Source: WHSO01 sp050485485
GTDB lineage: Bacteria; Pseudomonadota; Alphaproteobacteria; SMXQ01
Reading direction: 5' to 3'
Assembly: GCA_050485485.1 (NCBI GenBank)
Contig: JBJHBM010000006.1
Span: forward strand, 1-64,000
Length of the DNA: 64,000 nt
The position numbers and the translations under genes are program-made. Positions 8,395 to 16,377 of the stretch are shown one piece after another (the stretch's first letter is position 1; each line of letters opens with the position of its first letter). The notes beneath the pieces are model-generated. The model saw only the letters and a program-made list of their open reading frames with translations, did not search any database and was not told where the DNA came from.

Positions 8395-9189
8395 ATGCCC
8401 CTGAGCCGCGCCAACGGCGTCGACATCTGGTACGAGGTTTCGGGCGAAGGCCCGCCCCTGGTCCTGGTCCACGCCAACCCGTTCGACCACGACCTGTGGC
8501 TCTACCAGCGCGCCCGCTTCTCCACCTGGTTCCGGGTGATCGCGGTGGACATCCGCTCCTACGGCCGCTCCGCCCGCGTCGAGACGCCGTTCACCATCGA
8601 CGACATGACGGACGACGTCTGGGGCGTGATGGCCGACACGCGCGCCGTGCCCGCCGTCATCATGGGCATCAGCGTCGGCTCGCGCATCGTCATGAAGATG
8701 GCCATCGACCGCCCCCGCGACGTCGCCGCGGTGATCGCCGTGGGGTCGGGGTCGGAGCCGCGCGGGGCCAACTTCGACCGCCGCATCGCCGGCTACGAGG
8801 GGCCGGACCTGCCGGCCTATCACGCGCGGCACCTGCGCGAGCTGGTGGCGCCCGGATTCCCGGCGACCCGGCTCGGCGCCCACCTGCTCGCCATGTTCTC
8901 GGAGCGCGACCCGACGCTGTCGGGCAAGGCGATCGCCCAGGGCTTCCGCGCGCTCGCGGTGTCGGACGTGACCGAGGGCTGCCGCGGCCTCGACGTGCCG
9001 GTGCTGGTCGTCAACGGCGCGTTCGACAACGCCCTGCCGCGCGGGCGCGCGATGGCGGAGATCCTGCCGCGCGGGCGCCACGTCACCATCGCGGGCACGG
9101 GGCACGCCTGCTGCCTCGAGGACCCGGCCGCCTTCGACGCGGCGGCGATCGATTTCCTGAGGGCCGAAAAGCTGATGCCGGCCCCGTGA
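8395..9189 (+). CDS. Alpha/beta-fold hydrolase
   Basis: Cytosolic alpha/beta hydrolase of 264 residues. Motifs: HANPFD oxyanion region after strand 3 (VLVHANPFD), nucleophile elbow GISVG at about residue 93, and the catalytic His in AGTGHACCLEDP near the C-terminus; the acid lies after VLVVNGAFDNALP. The layout resembles 3-oxoadipate enol-lactonase and related C-C/ester hydrolases, but substrate cannot be assigned. The gene stands 89 bp after the RND pump on the same strand with no clear terminator, and converges on the cupin gene at 9233. The nearby hydroxycinnamoyl-CoA type operon makes an aromatic role possible (inference). Confidence 0.9.
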   Translation: MPLSRANGVDIWYEVSGEGPPLVLVHANPFDHDLWLYQRARFSTWFRVIAVDIRSYGRSARVETPFTIDDMTDDVWGVMADTRAVPAVIMGISVGSRIVMKMAIDRPRDVAAVIAVGSGSEPRGANFDRRIAGYEGPDLPAYHARHLRELVAPGFPATRLGAHLLAMFSERDPTLSGKAIAQGFRALAVSDVTEGCRGLDVPVLVVNGAFDNALPRGRAMAEILPRGRHVTIAGTGHACCLEDPAAFDAAAIDFLRAEKLMPAP

Positions 9190-9232
9190 GGGACCGGCAT
9201 CGCGAAGGCGGGTCGTCCGAACGGCCCGCGGG

Positions 9233-9754
9233 CTACCTGAAGTAGGCGCCGTTCTTGTAGACGACCTGCGACTGCTTGTTGTCGGGATGGTCGCCCGGCA
9301 TCGGCGCGCCGTGGATGTTGAGGCGGCTCGGCAGGGCCTCGTCCTTCGCCTCGGGCGTGTGGCAGCCGACGCGCAGCAGCACCAGCGGCTCGTCCGAGGT
9401 CGCGTGGAAGTGGTAGTAGGCGCCCTTCGGCAGCATCACGCCGCCGTGCTTGCCGACGTCGTGGGTCTCGCCGTTGGGGCCGTAGAAACGCGCCGAGCCC
9501 TGCATCACCACGAACATGTGGTCTTCCTTGGTGTGGGTGTGCAGGCCGTTCTCGCCGCCCGAGGCGTAGACCTTGAGCACCGTCCACATGTTGTCGGTCT
9601 TGCAGACCGGCGTGTTGGTGCGGCCCTGCTCCAGCATCTGGGCCTCGAGCTGGAAGAACACCGGCTTCTCGGACGTGGCGAGGACGTCCTTGCGGGCGTC
9701 GCCGCGCTTGAACTTTTCGAACTCCTGGGTGGTCATCGCTTCGTCGACCGACAT
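9233..9754 (-). CDS. Cupin-domain protein, last gene of the hydroxycinnamate-like operon
   Basis: A 173-residue single-domain cupin. The metal-binding motif 1 is GGENGLHTHTKEDHMFVVMQG (His-x-His...Glu, about residues 66-86) and motif 2 follows with GGVMLPKGAYYHFHATSDE. No signal peptide. It may be an enzyme or a ligand-binding accessory protein. A close architectural relative lies at 22181-22681 in this window. It follows the hydratase/lyase-like gene on the same strand after 112 bp, so it probably belongs to that operon, but the gap leaves room for an independent promoter. GGAGGAGACGG precedes the ATG. Confidence 0.88.
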   Translation of the reverse strand: MSVDEAMTTQEFEKFKRGDARKDVLATSEKPVFFQLEAQMLEQGRTNTPVCKTDNMWTVLKVYASGGENGLHTHTKEDHMFVVMQGSARFYGPNGETHDVGKHGGVMLPKGAYYHFHATSDEPLVLLRVGCHTPEAKDEALPSRLNIHGAPMPGDHPDNKQSQVVYKNGAYFR

Positions 9755-9866
9755 TTCCGTCTCCTCCTGTTCGGGACCGGCTGGGTTCCGGCCTTGACCT
9801 CGGGCCTTTATAGCACAGGGACGCGGTCTCGCGCGACCGCGCGTGCGCCCCGGATTAGTTATTATA

Positions 9867-10769
9867 TTACAATGACTTGGAGCGGTCGAAGTGGCCCAGG
9901 CCCGGGCGGAAGCTCTTGTCGTCGAGGAACTGCTTCATGCCCTTCTCGCGGCTCCGCTCCTTGTCCACGTACTTGAGGGCGTCGGACTTGGCGTTGAGGT
10001 AGTCGGCCGCCTGCTCGACGCTCATGTAGCGCACCGCGCGGATGCACTCCTTGGTGTAGCGCAGCGCCGCCGGGCTCTTCTGCTGCAGGAGCTTCGCGAG
10101 CTTCACCGTCTCGGCGCGCAGCTTCGCCTTCGGCACCGACCTGGTGACGAAGCGCATGGCGGCGGCCTCCTTGCCGGTGAAGGTCTCCCCGGTGCAGGCG
10201 TAGTACATGGCGTCGCGCATGGCCATCATCTCGACCACGTTCCACGACACGATGCCGCCCGGCAGGATGCCCCAGTTGATCTCCGACAGGCCGAAGATCG
10301 CGTCGTCCGCCGCGATCGCGAAGTCGCAGGCCGAGACCTGGGTGAAGGCGCCGCCGAAGCAGTAGCCGTTGACCATGGCGATGGTCGGCTTCGGGAAATG
10401 CGCGAGCTTGCCCCAGCGCCAGGCGTGCGAGGCGTGGCGCGCCTTGTGCCGGCGCGCCGGGTCGTCGGTGGTGCCGCGGAAGTAGAGCTGGATGTCCTGG
10501 CCGGCCGAGAACGCCTTGCCCGCGCCCGTGATGACCACCACGTTCACCTCGGGGTCGATGGCGAGCTCGTCGAGCGCCTGGTTCATGTCGAGATGGAGCT
10601 GCGGGCTCATCGCGTTGCGCTTCTCGGGACGGTTGAAGATGCAGAACGCGATCCCGTCCTCCTTCTCGATGATCACCGTCTCGAGATGGCGCACGCTCTT
10701 GCCGCCCTTCTTCGCCTTGGCGGCGGCGGGTTTCGCCCCGTTCCTCTTCCTGGTGATGGTGGTCGCCAT
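9867..10769 (-). CDS. Enoyl-CoA hydratase family, hydroxycinnamoyl-CoA hydratase/lyase-like
   Basis: Crotonase-fold enzyme of 300 residues. It resembles hydroxycinnamoyl-CoA hydratase-lyases (HCHL, Ech, FerB), which hydrate feruloyl- or coumaroyl-CoA and split off acetyl-CoA to leave vanillin-type aldehydes. Diagnostic stretches are PTIAMVNGYCFGGAF, the ACDFAIAADDAIFGLSEINWG segment (its Glu corresponds to the catalytic Glu of the family) and the C-terminal KGMKQFLDDKSFRPGL that is typical of HCHL rather than of fatty-acid crotonases. ATG at 10769 with GGGAG 8 bases upstream; the frame is open further upstream but without family similarity. An unusual Lys/Ala-rich N-terminal tail (about residues 5-22) precedes the domain. 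Exact substrate is inferred. Confidence 0.85.
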   Translation of the reverse strand: MATTITRKRNGAKPAAAKAKKGGKSVRHLETVIIEKEDGIAFCIFNRPEKRNAMSPQLHLDMNQALDELAIDPEVNVVVITGAGKAFSAGQDIQLYFRGTTDDPARRHKARHASHAWRWGKLAHFPKPTIAMVNGYCFGGAFTQVSACDFAIAADDAIFGLSEINWGILPGGIVSWNVVEMMAMRDAMYYACTGETFTGKEAAAMRFVTRSVPKAKLRAETVKLAKLLQQKSPAALRYTKECIRAVRYMSVEQAADYLNAKSDALKYVDKERSREKGMKQFLDDKSFRPGLGHFDRSKSL

Positions 10770-10881
10770 GATGGGCACTCCCTTCGTTTCGTGACCTGTG
10801 GGTTTCGTTATCGGTCGGCGGGCAGGGTAGCAACGGCCGCCGGGGGCGCGCAAGCAGCGCCCCTCCGGGCTTCCGCCGCGC

Positions 10882-12036
10882 CTAGCCGTACTGGCGCAGC
10901 ACGCCGCGCGCGATCACCATCTTCATCACCTCGGTCGCGCCTTCCGTGATGCGGAAGGAGCGCTGCTGGCGCCACATGCGCTCGATGGGAAGGTCGGTGG
11001 TGAGACCGATGCCGCCGTGCACCTGCATGCAGCGGTCGGCGACGCGGAACGCCATCTCGTCGGCGTAGGACTTCGCCATGTAGGCCTCGAGGCGGAAGTC
11101 CTGCCCGCTCTCGGCCTTGGCGGCGGCGTGATAGACCATCAGGCGCGCGGCATGCAGCTCGACGTAGGAATCCGCGATCATCCACTGGACCGCCTGGCGG
11201 TCGGCGAGCGGCTTGCCGAAGGTGACGCGGCTCTTGGCGTAGGAGGTCATCATCTCGATGCAGCGCTCGGCGACGCCCAGCGCGCGCGACCCGTGGCGCA
11301 GGCGCCCGGCGCCGAGCCAGCGCTGGCCGAGGCGAAAGCCCTCGCCCTCCGCGCCGACGAGATGGGCGGCGGGCACGCGCACGTTGTCGAACACGATCTC
11401 CCACGGCCGGTCGCCCATCATGGTCTCGTACTGGGCGGCGAGCTTCACGCCGGGCGTATCCATGTCCACGATGAAGCACGAGATGCCGCCGCGCGAGCCC
11501 TTGGCGCGGTCGGTCGCCGCCATCAGCTGGATGAAGTCGGCCTCGCCCGCGCCGGTGATGAAGCGCTTGACGCCGTTGATGACGTAATGGTCGCCGTCGC
11601 GCACGGCGGTGGTGCGCATCGAGCCCGGATCGGAGCCCGCGTCGGGCTCGGTCTGGCCGAAGCACGCCTTCTTCTCGCCGCGGATGACGGGATATAGGTA
11701 GCGCTCCTTCATCTCGTCCGTGAGCTCGTAGAGGATCGAGCGCACGTTGGGCCCGGTGAAGTAGCCGCCGCGCGCCGGCAGCGCGATGGTGCGCGCCATC
11801 TGCTCGGTCACCACCACGGTCGCGAGCACGCCCATGCCCTGCCCGCCGAACTCCTCCGGCACGTCAAGCAGCCACAGGCCGAGGCGCTTCGAATCCGCGT
11901 CGAACTTCTTCTTGTATTCGGGCTTGAGCCGGACGCCGTCGCAGGTCTCCTTCTCGATCGGGATCATCTCGGTGTCGACGTAGCGGCGCAGCGTCTCCTG
12001 GAGGAGCCGCAGCTCCTCGGGCAATTCGAAGTCCAT
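10882..12036 (-). CDS. Acyl-CoA dehydrogenase
   Basis: FAD-dependent dehydrogenase of 384 residues that oxidises an acyl-CoA at alpha-beta and hands electrons to ETF. It has the N-terminal helical domain, the central FAD motif CFGQTEPDAGSDPGSM with the following VINGVKRFITGAGEAD, and the C-terminal HGGIGLTTDLPIERMWR...ITEGATEVMK segment. It lies 31 bp downstream of the ADP-forming acyl-CoA synthetase and upstream of the HCHL-like gene. In hydroxycinnamate pathways such a dehydrogenase can convert the saturated (dihydro) side chain to the enoyl-CoA, which fits this position (inference). Confidence 0.93.
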   Translation of the reverse strand: MDFELPEELRLLQETLRRYVDTEMIPIEKETCDGVRLKPEYKKKFDADSKRLGLWLLDVPEEFGGQGMGVLATVVVTEQMARTIALPARGGYFTGPNVRSILYELTDEMKERYLYPVIRGEKKACFGQTEPDAGSDPGSMRTTAVRDGDHYVINGVKRFITGAGEADFIQLMAATDRAKGSRGGISCFIVDMDTPGVKLAAQYETMMGDRPWEIVFDNVRVPAAHLVGAEGEGFRLGQRWLGAGRLRHGSRALGVAERCIEMMTSYAKSRVTFGKPLADRQAVQWMIADSYVELHAARLMVYHAAAKAESGQDFRLEAYMAKSYADEMAFRVADRCMQVHGGIGLTTDLPIERMWRQQRSFRITEGATEVMKMVIARGVLRQYG

Positions 12037-12067
12037 GCTTCCTCCTTCGCACCGGACGGGGCGCGTC

Positions 12068-14140
12068 TCAAACCGTGCGCCGGACGGGGCGCACGTCCAC
12101 GGCCGCGACGCCCTGCCCCGCGGGCCGGACGATCAGCGGATTGACTTCAAGATCGGCGAGATGGCCGCGGTGGTCGAGGAACACGCGGCCGAGGCCGACC
12201 ACGGCCTTCACCAGCGCGTCCACGTCGGCGGGGCCCTGGCCCCGGAAGCCCGCGAGCAGCTTCGCGGCGCGGAGCTCGGCCAGCATCGCGCGCACGTCGC
12301 GGGGCCCGACCGGCAGCAGCCGCACGGCGGCGTCACGGACCAGCTCCACCAGCACGCCGCCTGCCCCCAGCAGGATCACCGGGCCATAGACCGGATCCTC
12401 GCGGGCGCCGACGATCATCTCGACGCCCGAGACCATCTCCTGCACCAGGTAGCCCGTGATCTCGGCCTTGCGGTCCGCCTTGCGGATGCGCGCGGCGAGC
12501 GTCCCGACACCGGCCTCCACCTCCTTCGCGGAGGCGAGGCCCAGCAGCACGCCGCCCACCTCGGTCTTGTGGGAGAACTTCGGCGCCACCGCCTTGAGCG
12601 CCACCGGGAAGCCGATCCGACGCGCGGCGCGCGCGGCCTCGGCGGCGCCGGCGCAGAGCGCGCTCCGGGGCGGGGTGACGTCGTGCGCCGCGAGCAGCTT
12701 CTCGAACGCCCGGCCCTCGAGGTCCGCGGCCCTGCCCTTCGGCTTCGGCAGCGCGGGAACCTTCCTGCCCGCCCGCGCCCCATAGGCGGCGAGCGCGTTC
12801 AGCGCGCGCAAGGTCTCCGGGATGCCCTGCAGGTGCGGGATGCCGACATGGTCCTGGTAGCGGATGCTGTCCTCGCTGAAGGCGTAGCGCATGCGCCCGA
12901 AGGCGATGATCGGCTTGGCGGAATGGTCGCGCAGCGCGCGGATCGGCTCGCCCGCCTCGAGGCTGGCGCGCCCCGCCGAGATCTGGGCGGCGAGCGCGAG
13001 CATGTCCACGGAGGGGTCGTCGAGCACCGCCTCGCAGATCGCGGCGAGCGTCCTGTTGCCGGCGGGAATCCCCGAATCGAGCGGGTTCTTGGGCGTCATC
13101 TCGGGCGGGATGTGGGGCCGGATGCGCTCGACCGTCGCCCTGGCGAAGGCCGGCATGACCGCACCCTCGTCCTCGGCATAGTCGTACATCAGGTCCACCG
13201 TGCCGCCCGAGGTGGTGACGACGCCGATGCGCGGCCCCCTGGGCAGCCGGCCCTGCTGAAACGCGAGCACGGTCTCGGTGAGGTCGTCGAGCGTCGGGCA
13301 GTTGACGATGCCGTAGCGCTCGCACAGCGCGAGATAGCCCGCCCAGTCGCCGCCGATGGCGCCGGTGTGCGACTGCGCCGCCTCGCGCGAGCGCTGGGTG
13401 CGGCCGGTCTTGATGGCGACGATCGGCTTTTTCGCGGCGAGCGCGCGGGCGCAGGCCGCCTTGAAGGCGTCCATGCGGCGGATGCCCTCGATGAACAGCA
13501 CGATGGTCCGGGTCTCGGGATCGTCCACCAGGAAATCGATGTAGTCGGCGAGGTCGAGGCCGAGCTCGTTGCCCGACGACAGCGCGTAGGAGAAGCGGAT
13601 GCCCCGCGACTGCGCGGTCTGGACCCAGAACTGCAGGGTGCCGCCCGACTGGAACACGCAGGCGACCGGGCCCGGCGGGCGCCGGCAGATGGCGGCGTTG
13701 GGATAGAGGAACAGGCGCTCGCGCACCGCCATGCCGCCCATGCAGTTGGGCCCGGCGAGCGTGACGCCGGCCTCCGCGCACATCGCCTTGAGGCGCGCGC
13801 CGCGCGCGACGATCTCGGGGTCGGTGCCCTCGCCGATGTTGGCGGCATAGACCACCGCCGCCTTGATGCCGCGCGCGATGCCGTCCGCCACCACCCCCGG
13901 CACCGCCTCGGCGGGCACGATCACGAGGGCGAGATCGACCGTCGCCGGCAACGCCGCGAAATCCGGGTAGCACGGCACGCCCCACACCTCCTCGCGGCGC
14001 GGGTTGACCGGATAGACCGTGCCGGGGAAACCCCCGGACTTCAGGTTCTCGTAGATGGTGGTGGGCCAGCGGGCGCGGTCGGAGGCGCCGACGAGGGCGA
14101 TGCTCTCCGCCTTGAGGATCGGCGCGGGGGAACGGAACAC
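12068..14140 (-). CDS. ADP-forming acyl-CoA synthetase (acetate--CoA ligase family, FerA-like architecture)
   Basis: A 690-residue NDP-forming acyl-CoA ligase: acid + CoA + ATP to acyl-CoA + ADP + Pi. Domain order: CoA-binding Rossmann (SIALVGASDRARWP, residues about 15-110), succinyl-CoA-ligase-like domains with the phospho-histidine loop QSHTGAIGGDW (about 300-310), then a C-terminal ATP-grasp (GFPVALKAVAPKFSHKTEVGG ... LADLEVNPLIV). GTG at 14140 is chosen because GGGAG sits 8 bases upstream and the protein then starts at the CoA-binding domain. FerA, the feruloyl-CoA synthetase of Sphingobium SYK-6, belongs to this superfamily, and the neighbouring HCHL-like lyase matches its partner FerB. 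First gene of the operon. Substrate is inferred from context. Confidence 0.93.
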   Translation of the reverse strand: MFRSPAPILKAESIALVGASDRARWPTTIYENLKSGGFPGTVYPVNPRREEVWGVPCYPDFAALPATVDLALVIVPAEAVPGVVADGIARGIKAAVVYAANIGEGTDPEIVARGARLKAMCAEAGVTLAGPNCMGGMAVRERLFLYPNAAICRRPPGPVACVFQSGGTLQFWVQTAQSRGIRFSYALSSGNELGLDLADYIDFLVDDPETRTIVLFIEGIRRMDAFKAACARALAAKKPIVAIKTGRTQRSREAAQSHTGAIGGDWAGYLALCERYGIVNCPTLDDLTETVLAFQQGRLPRGPRIGVVTTSGGTVDLMYDYAEDEGAVMPAFARATVERIRPHIPPEMTPKNPLDSGIPAGNRTLAAICEAVLDDPSVDMLALAAQISAGRASLEAGEPIRALRDHSAKPIIAFGRMRYAFSEDSIRYQDHVGIPHLQGIPETLRALNALAAYGARAGRKVPALPKPKGRAADLEGRAFEKLLAAHDVTPPRSALCAGAAEAARAARRIGFPVALKAVAPKFSHKTEVGGVLLGLASAKEVEAGVGTLAARIRKADRKAEITGYLVQEMVSGVEMIVGAREDPVYGPVILLGAGGVLVELVRDAAVRLLPVGPRDVRAMLAELRAAKLLAGFRGQGPADVDALVKAVVGLGRVFLDHRGHLADLEVNPLIVRPAGQGVAAVDVRPVRRTV

Positions 14141-14299
14141 GGAAGGGACTCCCTGGGGCGTGGGACTTGTTATGGTTGGCGGGATGATCGGCCCTGGGGG
14201 CCACCCTGTCAACGCAAGGCGGTAGGCGCCCGAGGATTTCCGGCCCCGCCCGCCCGTGCGATACTGCTCCGGCAACGACACCGAGACACGGAGGCTTCC

Positions 14300-14755
14300 A
14301 TGACCCTACCCGCCGTCGGCAGCACGCCGCCCGCCTTCACCCTGCAGAGCGCGTCCGGCAGGCAGGTGCGCCTCGCGGACTACGCGGGCCGGCCGGTGCT
14401 GCTGTGGTTCTTCCCGCGCGCCTACGGCGGCAACTGCACGAAGCAGGCCTGCGCCTTCCGCGACCACGCGCCGGCGTTCGCCGAAAAGGACACGGTGGTG
14501 CTCGGCATCACCACCTCCTCCGTGGAGGAGCTCGGCAAGTGGGGCGCGGAGGTGGGGCTCGCCTCGGAGCTGCTGTCGGACGCCGACGGCAAGGTGTGCG
14601 CGGCCTACGGCGCCATCGAGAGCGCCGAGCAGGAACGCCCCAAGCGCATCTCGGTCCTGATCGGGTCCGACGGCAAGGTGGCGAAGGCCAACCCGGTCGA
14701 GGACGCCGCCGGCCACCCGGCCGCGGCGCTCAAAGACCTCGCGACGCTGGCGTGA
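14300..14755 (+). CDS. Thioredoxin-dependent peroxiredoxin (BCP/PrxQ-like)
   Basis: Thiol peroxidase of 151 residues that reduces hydroperoxides using thioredoxin. The strand LLWFFPRA leads into YGGNCTKQACAFRD, where the first Cys is the peroxidatic and the second, five residues on, the resolving cysteine of the PrxQ type; the usual TPGC is GGNC here. The start ATG has GGAGG 6 bases upstream. Divergent from the acyl-CoA synthetase operon (159 bp apart), so they may share a regulatory region. No terminator directly downstream; a repeat element begins 27 bp after the stop. Confidence 0.93.
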   Translation: MTLPAVGSTPPAFTLQSASGRQVRLADYAGRPVLLWFFPRAYGGNCTKQACAFRDHAPAFAEKDTVVLGITTSSVEELGKWGAEVGLASELLSDADGKVCAAYGAIESAEQERPKRISVLIGSDGKVAKANPVEDAAGHPAAALKDLATLA

Positions 14756-14782
14756 GCGGGACGCCCGGCTCCGATTTTTCCA

Positions 14783-15079
14783 CCGTCATGCCCCGGCTTG
14801 TCGGGGCATCCATGGTTCGCCGGGTCAAGCCCATTGGTGTCCAGCTTGGTCTAGTTCATGCCTTACGTCGTGGTCGGACTTGGTCCGACCACCCACGAGT
14901 TTTTGCGGTGGCCGGGATACAAAAGAACATGGATGCTCGCCCTTCGGCGAGCATGACGATGAAGAAATGGTCAGAGCCCCGGAACGCCTGCCCCGCCTGA
15001 GCATGACAAAAATCATGATGGAGCCGGTGCCTTTGCCGATCCAAACCGGACAATAGCGGGTCAGGCCCGGCGATGACGG
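14783..15079. repeat. Mosaic intergenic palindromic repeat element
   Basis: A 297-bp non-coding block filling the gap between two convergent genes. The ends are imperfect inverted repeats (CCGTCATGCCCC at the left, CGGCGATGACGG at the right). Inside are three strong palindromes: ATGCCCCG...CGGGGCAT (14788-14809), TGGTCGGAC-TTG-GTCCGACCA (14871-14891) and ATGCTCGCC-CTTC-GGCGAGCAT (14933-14954). Small ORFs here are not credible. Blocks of this style are common dispersed repeats in alphaproteobacterial genomes; whether this copy is one of many cannot be seen from the window. Confidence 0.6.
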
Positions 15080-15101
15080 TAAACTCGACGTCTGCCTTCC
15101 A

Positions 15102-16031
15102 TCAGGGGCCTATTCGCTCGAAGGCGCGGCCCTCGTGGCCGAAATCGAACAGCTCCGGGTGCAGGAACTCGGCGAGGATCTCGAGGGTCTCCACGAGGCG
15201 CGGGCCCGGCCGGTTGAAGTAGGCGTTGCCGTCGGCGACCGCGACCCGGCCCGCGCGCACCGCGCTCAGGCTCCGCCACTCCGGCCGGGCGGCGAGCGCC
15301 GGGAAGTCCGCCATGATGCGCGGGATGTCGAAGCCGCAGGGCGCGATCAGGATGGCGTCGGGGTCGGCCGCCGCGATCGCCTCCCACGCGATCCAGGGCG
15401 AGTGCCTGCCGGGCTCCGACAGCAGGTTCTCGGCGCCCGCGAGGCTCACCAACTCGGGCATCCAGTTGCCGCCCGCCATCGGCGGCTCCATCCATTCGAT
15501 CAGGAGCAGGCGCGGCTTCCAGCCGGCCTCCGAAGCCGCGAGCGCGATGCCCTCGATGCGCGCCTTCATCGCCGCGATCACCAGTTCGCCCGCCGCCTCG
15601 CGCCCGATGGCGGCGGCGACGCGCGCGATGTCGTCGTAGACCCCGGCCAGGTCCTCCGCCGTGAGGCTCACGAGGCGCGGCGCGCCGTCCCAGGAGGCGA
15701 GCACCGCGCGCACGTCGTCCTCCGACACCGCGCAGACCTCGCACTGGGCCTGGGTCACGATCACGTCGGGGGCGAGGCGCCGCAGGTCGTCGGCATGGAC
15801 GCGATAGACCGAGAGCGCGTCGGCGACCGCCGCCTCCATACGGCGATGGATGTCGGCCGAGCTTCCGGCGGGATCGAGCCGCGCCTCGGTCAGCACCGGC
15901 AGGCGCCCGACCTCGGCCGGGTAGTCGCATTCGTGGGACCGACCCACCAGGGCGTCGGCCGCGCCCAGCGCGGCGACGATCTCGGTGGCCGAGGGCAAGA
16001 GGGTGGCGATGCGGAGCGTCATGGCAGACAT
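15102..16031 (-). CDS. Cobalamin/Fe(III)-type periplasmic-binding-fold protein (BtuF-like) without signal peptide
   Basis: A 309-residue protein of the BtuF/FhuD binding fold: MTLRIATLLPSATEIVAALG, then VGRSHECDYP, the long connecting helix, and the second lobe with GRVAVADGNAYFNRPGPRLVETLE. Family members bind vitamin B12 or ferric chelates. This subfamily, with the SHECDYP motif and a Cys-x-x-Cys in TQAQCEVCAVSEDD, starts directly at the first strand with no leader peptide, so it is probably cytosolic or a non-transport cobalamin-binding protein. No ABC permease or ATPase adjoins it. The start may be at 16031 or at the second ATG (16022); neither has a strong ribosome-binding site. Confidence 0.85.
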   Translation of the reverse strand: MSAMTLRIATLLPSATEIVAALGAADALVGRSHECDYPAEVGRLPVLTEARLDPAGSSADIHRRMEAAVADALSVYRVHADDLRRLAPDVIVTQAQCEVCAVSEDDVRAVLASWDGAPRLVSLTAEDLAGVYDDIARVAAAIGREAAGELVIAAMKARIEGIALAASEAGWKPRLLLIEWMEPPMAGGNWMPELVSLAGAENLLSEPGRHSPWIAWEAIAAADPDAILIAPCGFDIPRIMADFPALAARPEWRSLSAVRAGRVAVADGNAYFNRPGPRLVETLEILAEFLHPELFDFGHEGRAFERIGP

Positions 16032-16146
16032 GTATGAGTCATCATGGCAGGCATGCTAGTGCAAGGGTTGCCCCGACGGCAACGACCCGCATAGACTTCC
16101 GCCCGTGCAACCGCCGTTCGCAGCCTCGGGAGCCGATGCGCAGCAG

Positions 16147-16377
16147 ATGAACACGAGACCCAGCGGACAACTCGGGATGGCGCTCCGCGAACGGCTCGAG
16201 ATGGCGGGGTGCTATCGCCTGCGGGCCGGCGAGGCCGGCGCGGAGGTCTGGTTCACGCCGCACCTCAACCGCGAGTTCGTCCTGCCCCATGCGGTGCGCG
16301 ACGCCGAGACCGCCGACCGGGTGCTGTTCCAGGCCGGGCTGGAGCCGGCCTTCCGCCCGTCACGCTTCGGCTTTTAG
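16147..16377 (+). CDS. HicA-like small protein lacking the usual catalytic histidine
   Basis: A 76-residue ORF that follows the HicA/YcfA double-stranded-RNA-binding-fold pattern: LRERLEMAGCYRLRAGEAG, then VWFTPHLNREFVLPH and ADRVLFQAGLEPAF (pattern RxRLexaGxxxxRxGxHxxfxxPxxxxxxvPhxxxxxxtxxxilkqAGL). HicA toxins cleave mRNA with a His in the GxH position; here that position reads AGAEVW, without His. No HicB antitoxin is adjacent. It could therefore be a decayed or repurposed RNA-binding protein. I chose the ATG at 16147; an upstream GTG at 16105 is possible. The last 18 bases overlap the end of the convergent dienelactone hydrolase gene. Confidence 0.5.
   Translation: MNTRPSGQLGMALRERLEMAGCYRLRAGEAGAEVWFTPHLNREFVLPHAVRDAETADRVLFQAGLEPAFRPSRFGF

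Noticed and set aside
12035..14299. Plus-strand frame across the acyl-CoA synthetase
   Set aside because: It is antisense shadow; only the final part after the ATG at 14300 is a real peroxiredoxin.
14825..15053. Small ORFs inside the palindromic repeat
   Set aside because: They follow hairpin arms of the repeat and have no start signals or recognisable residues.
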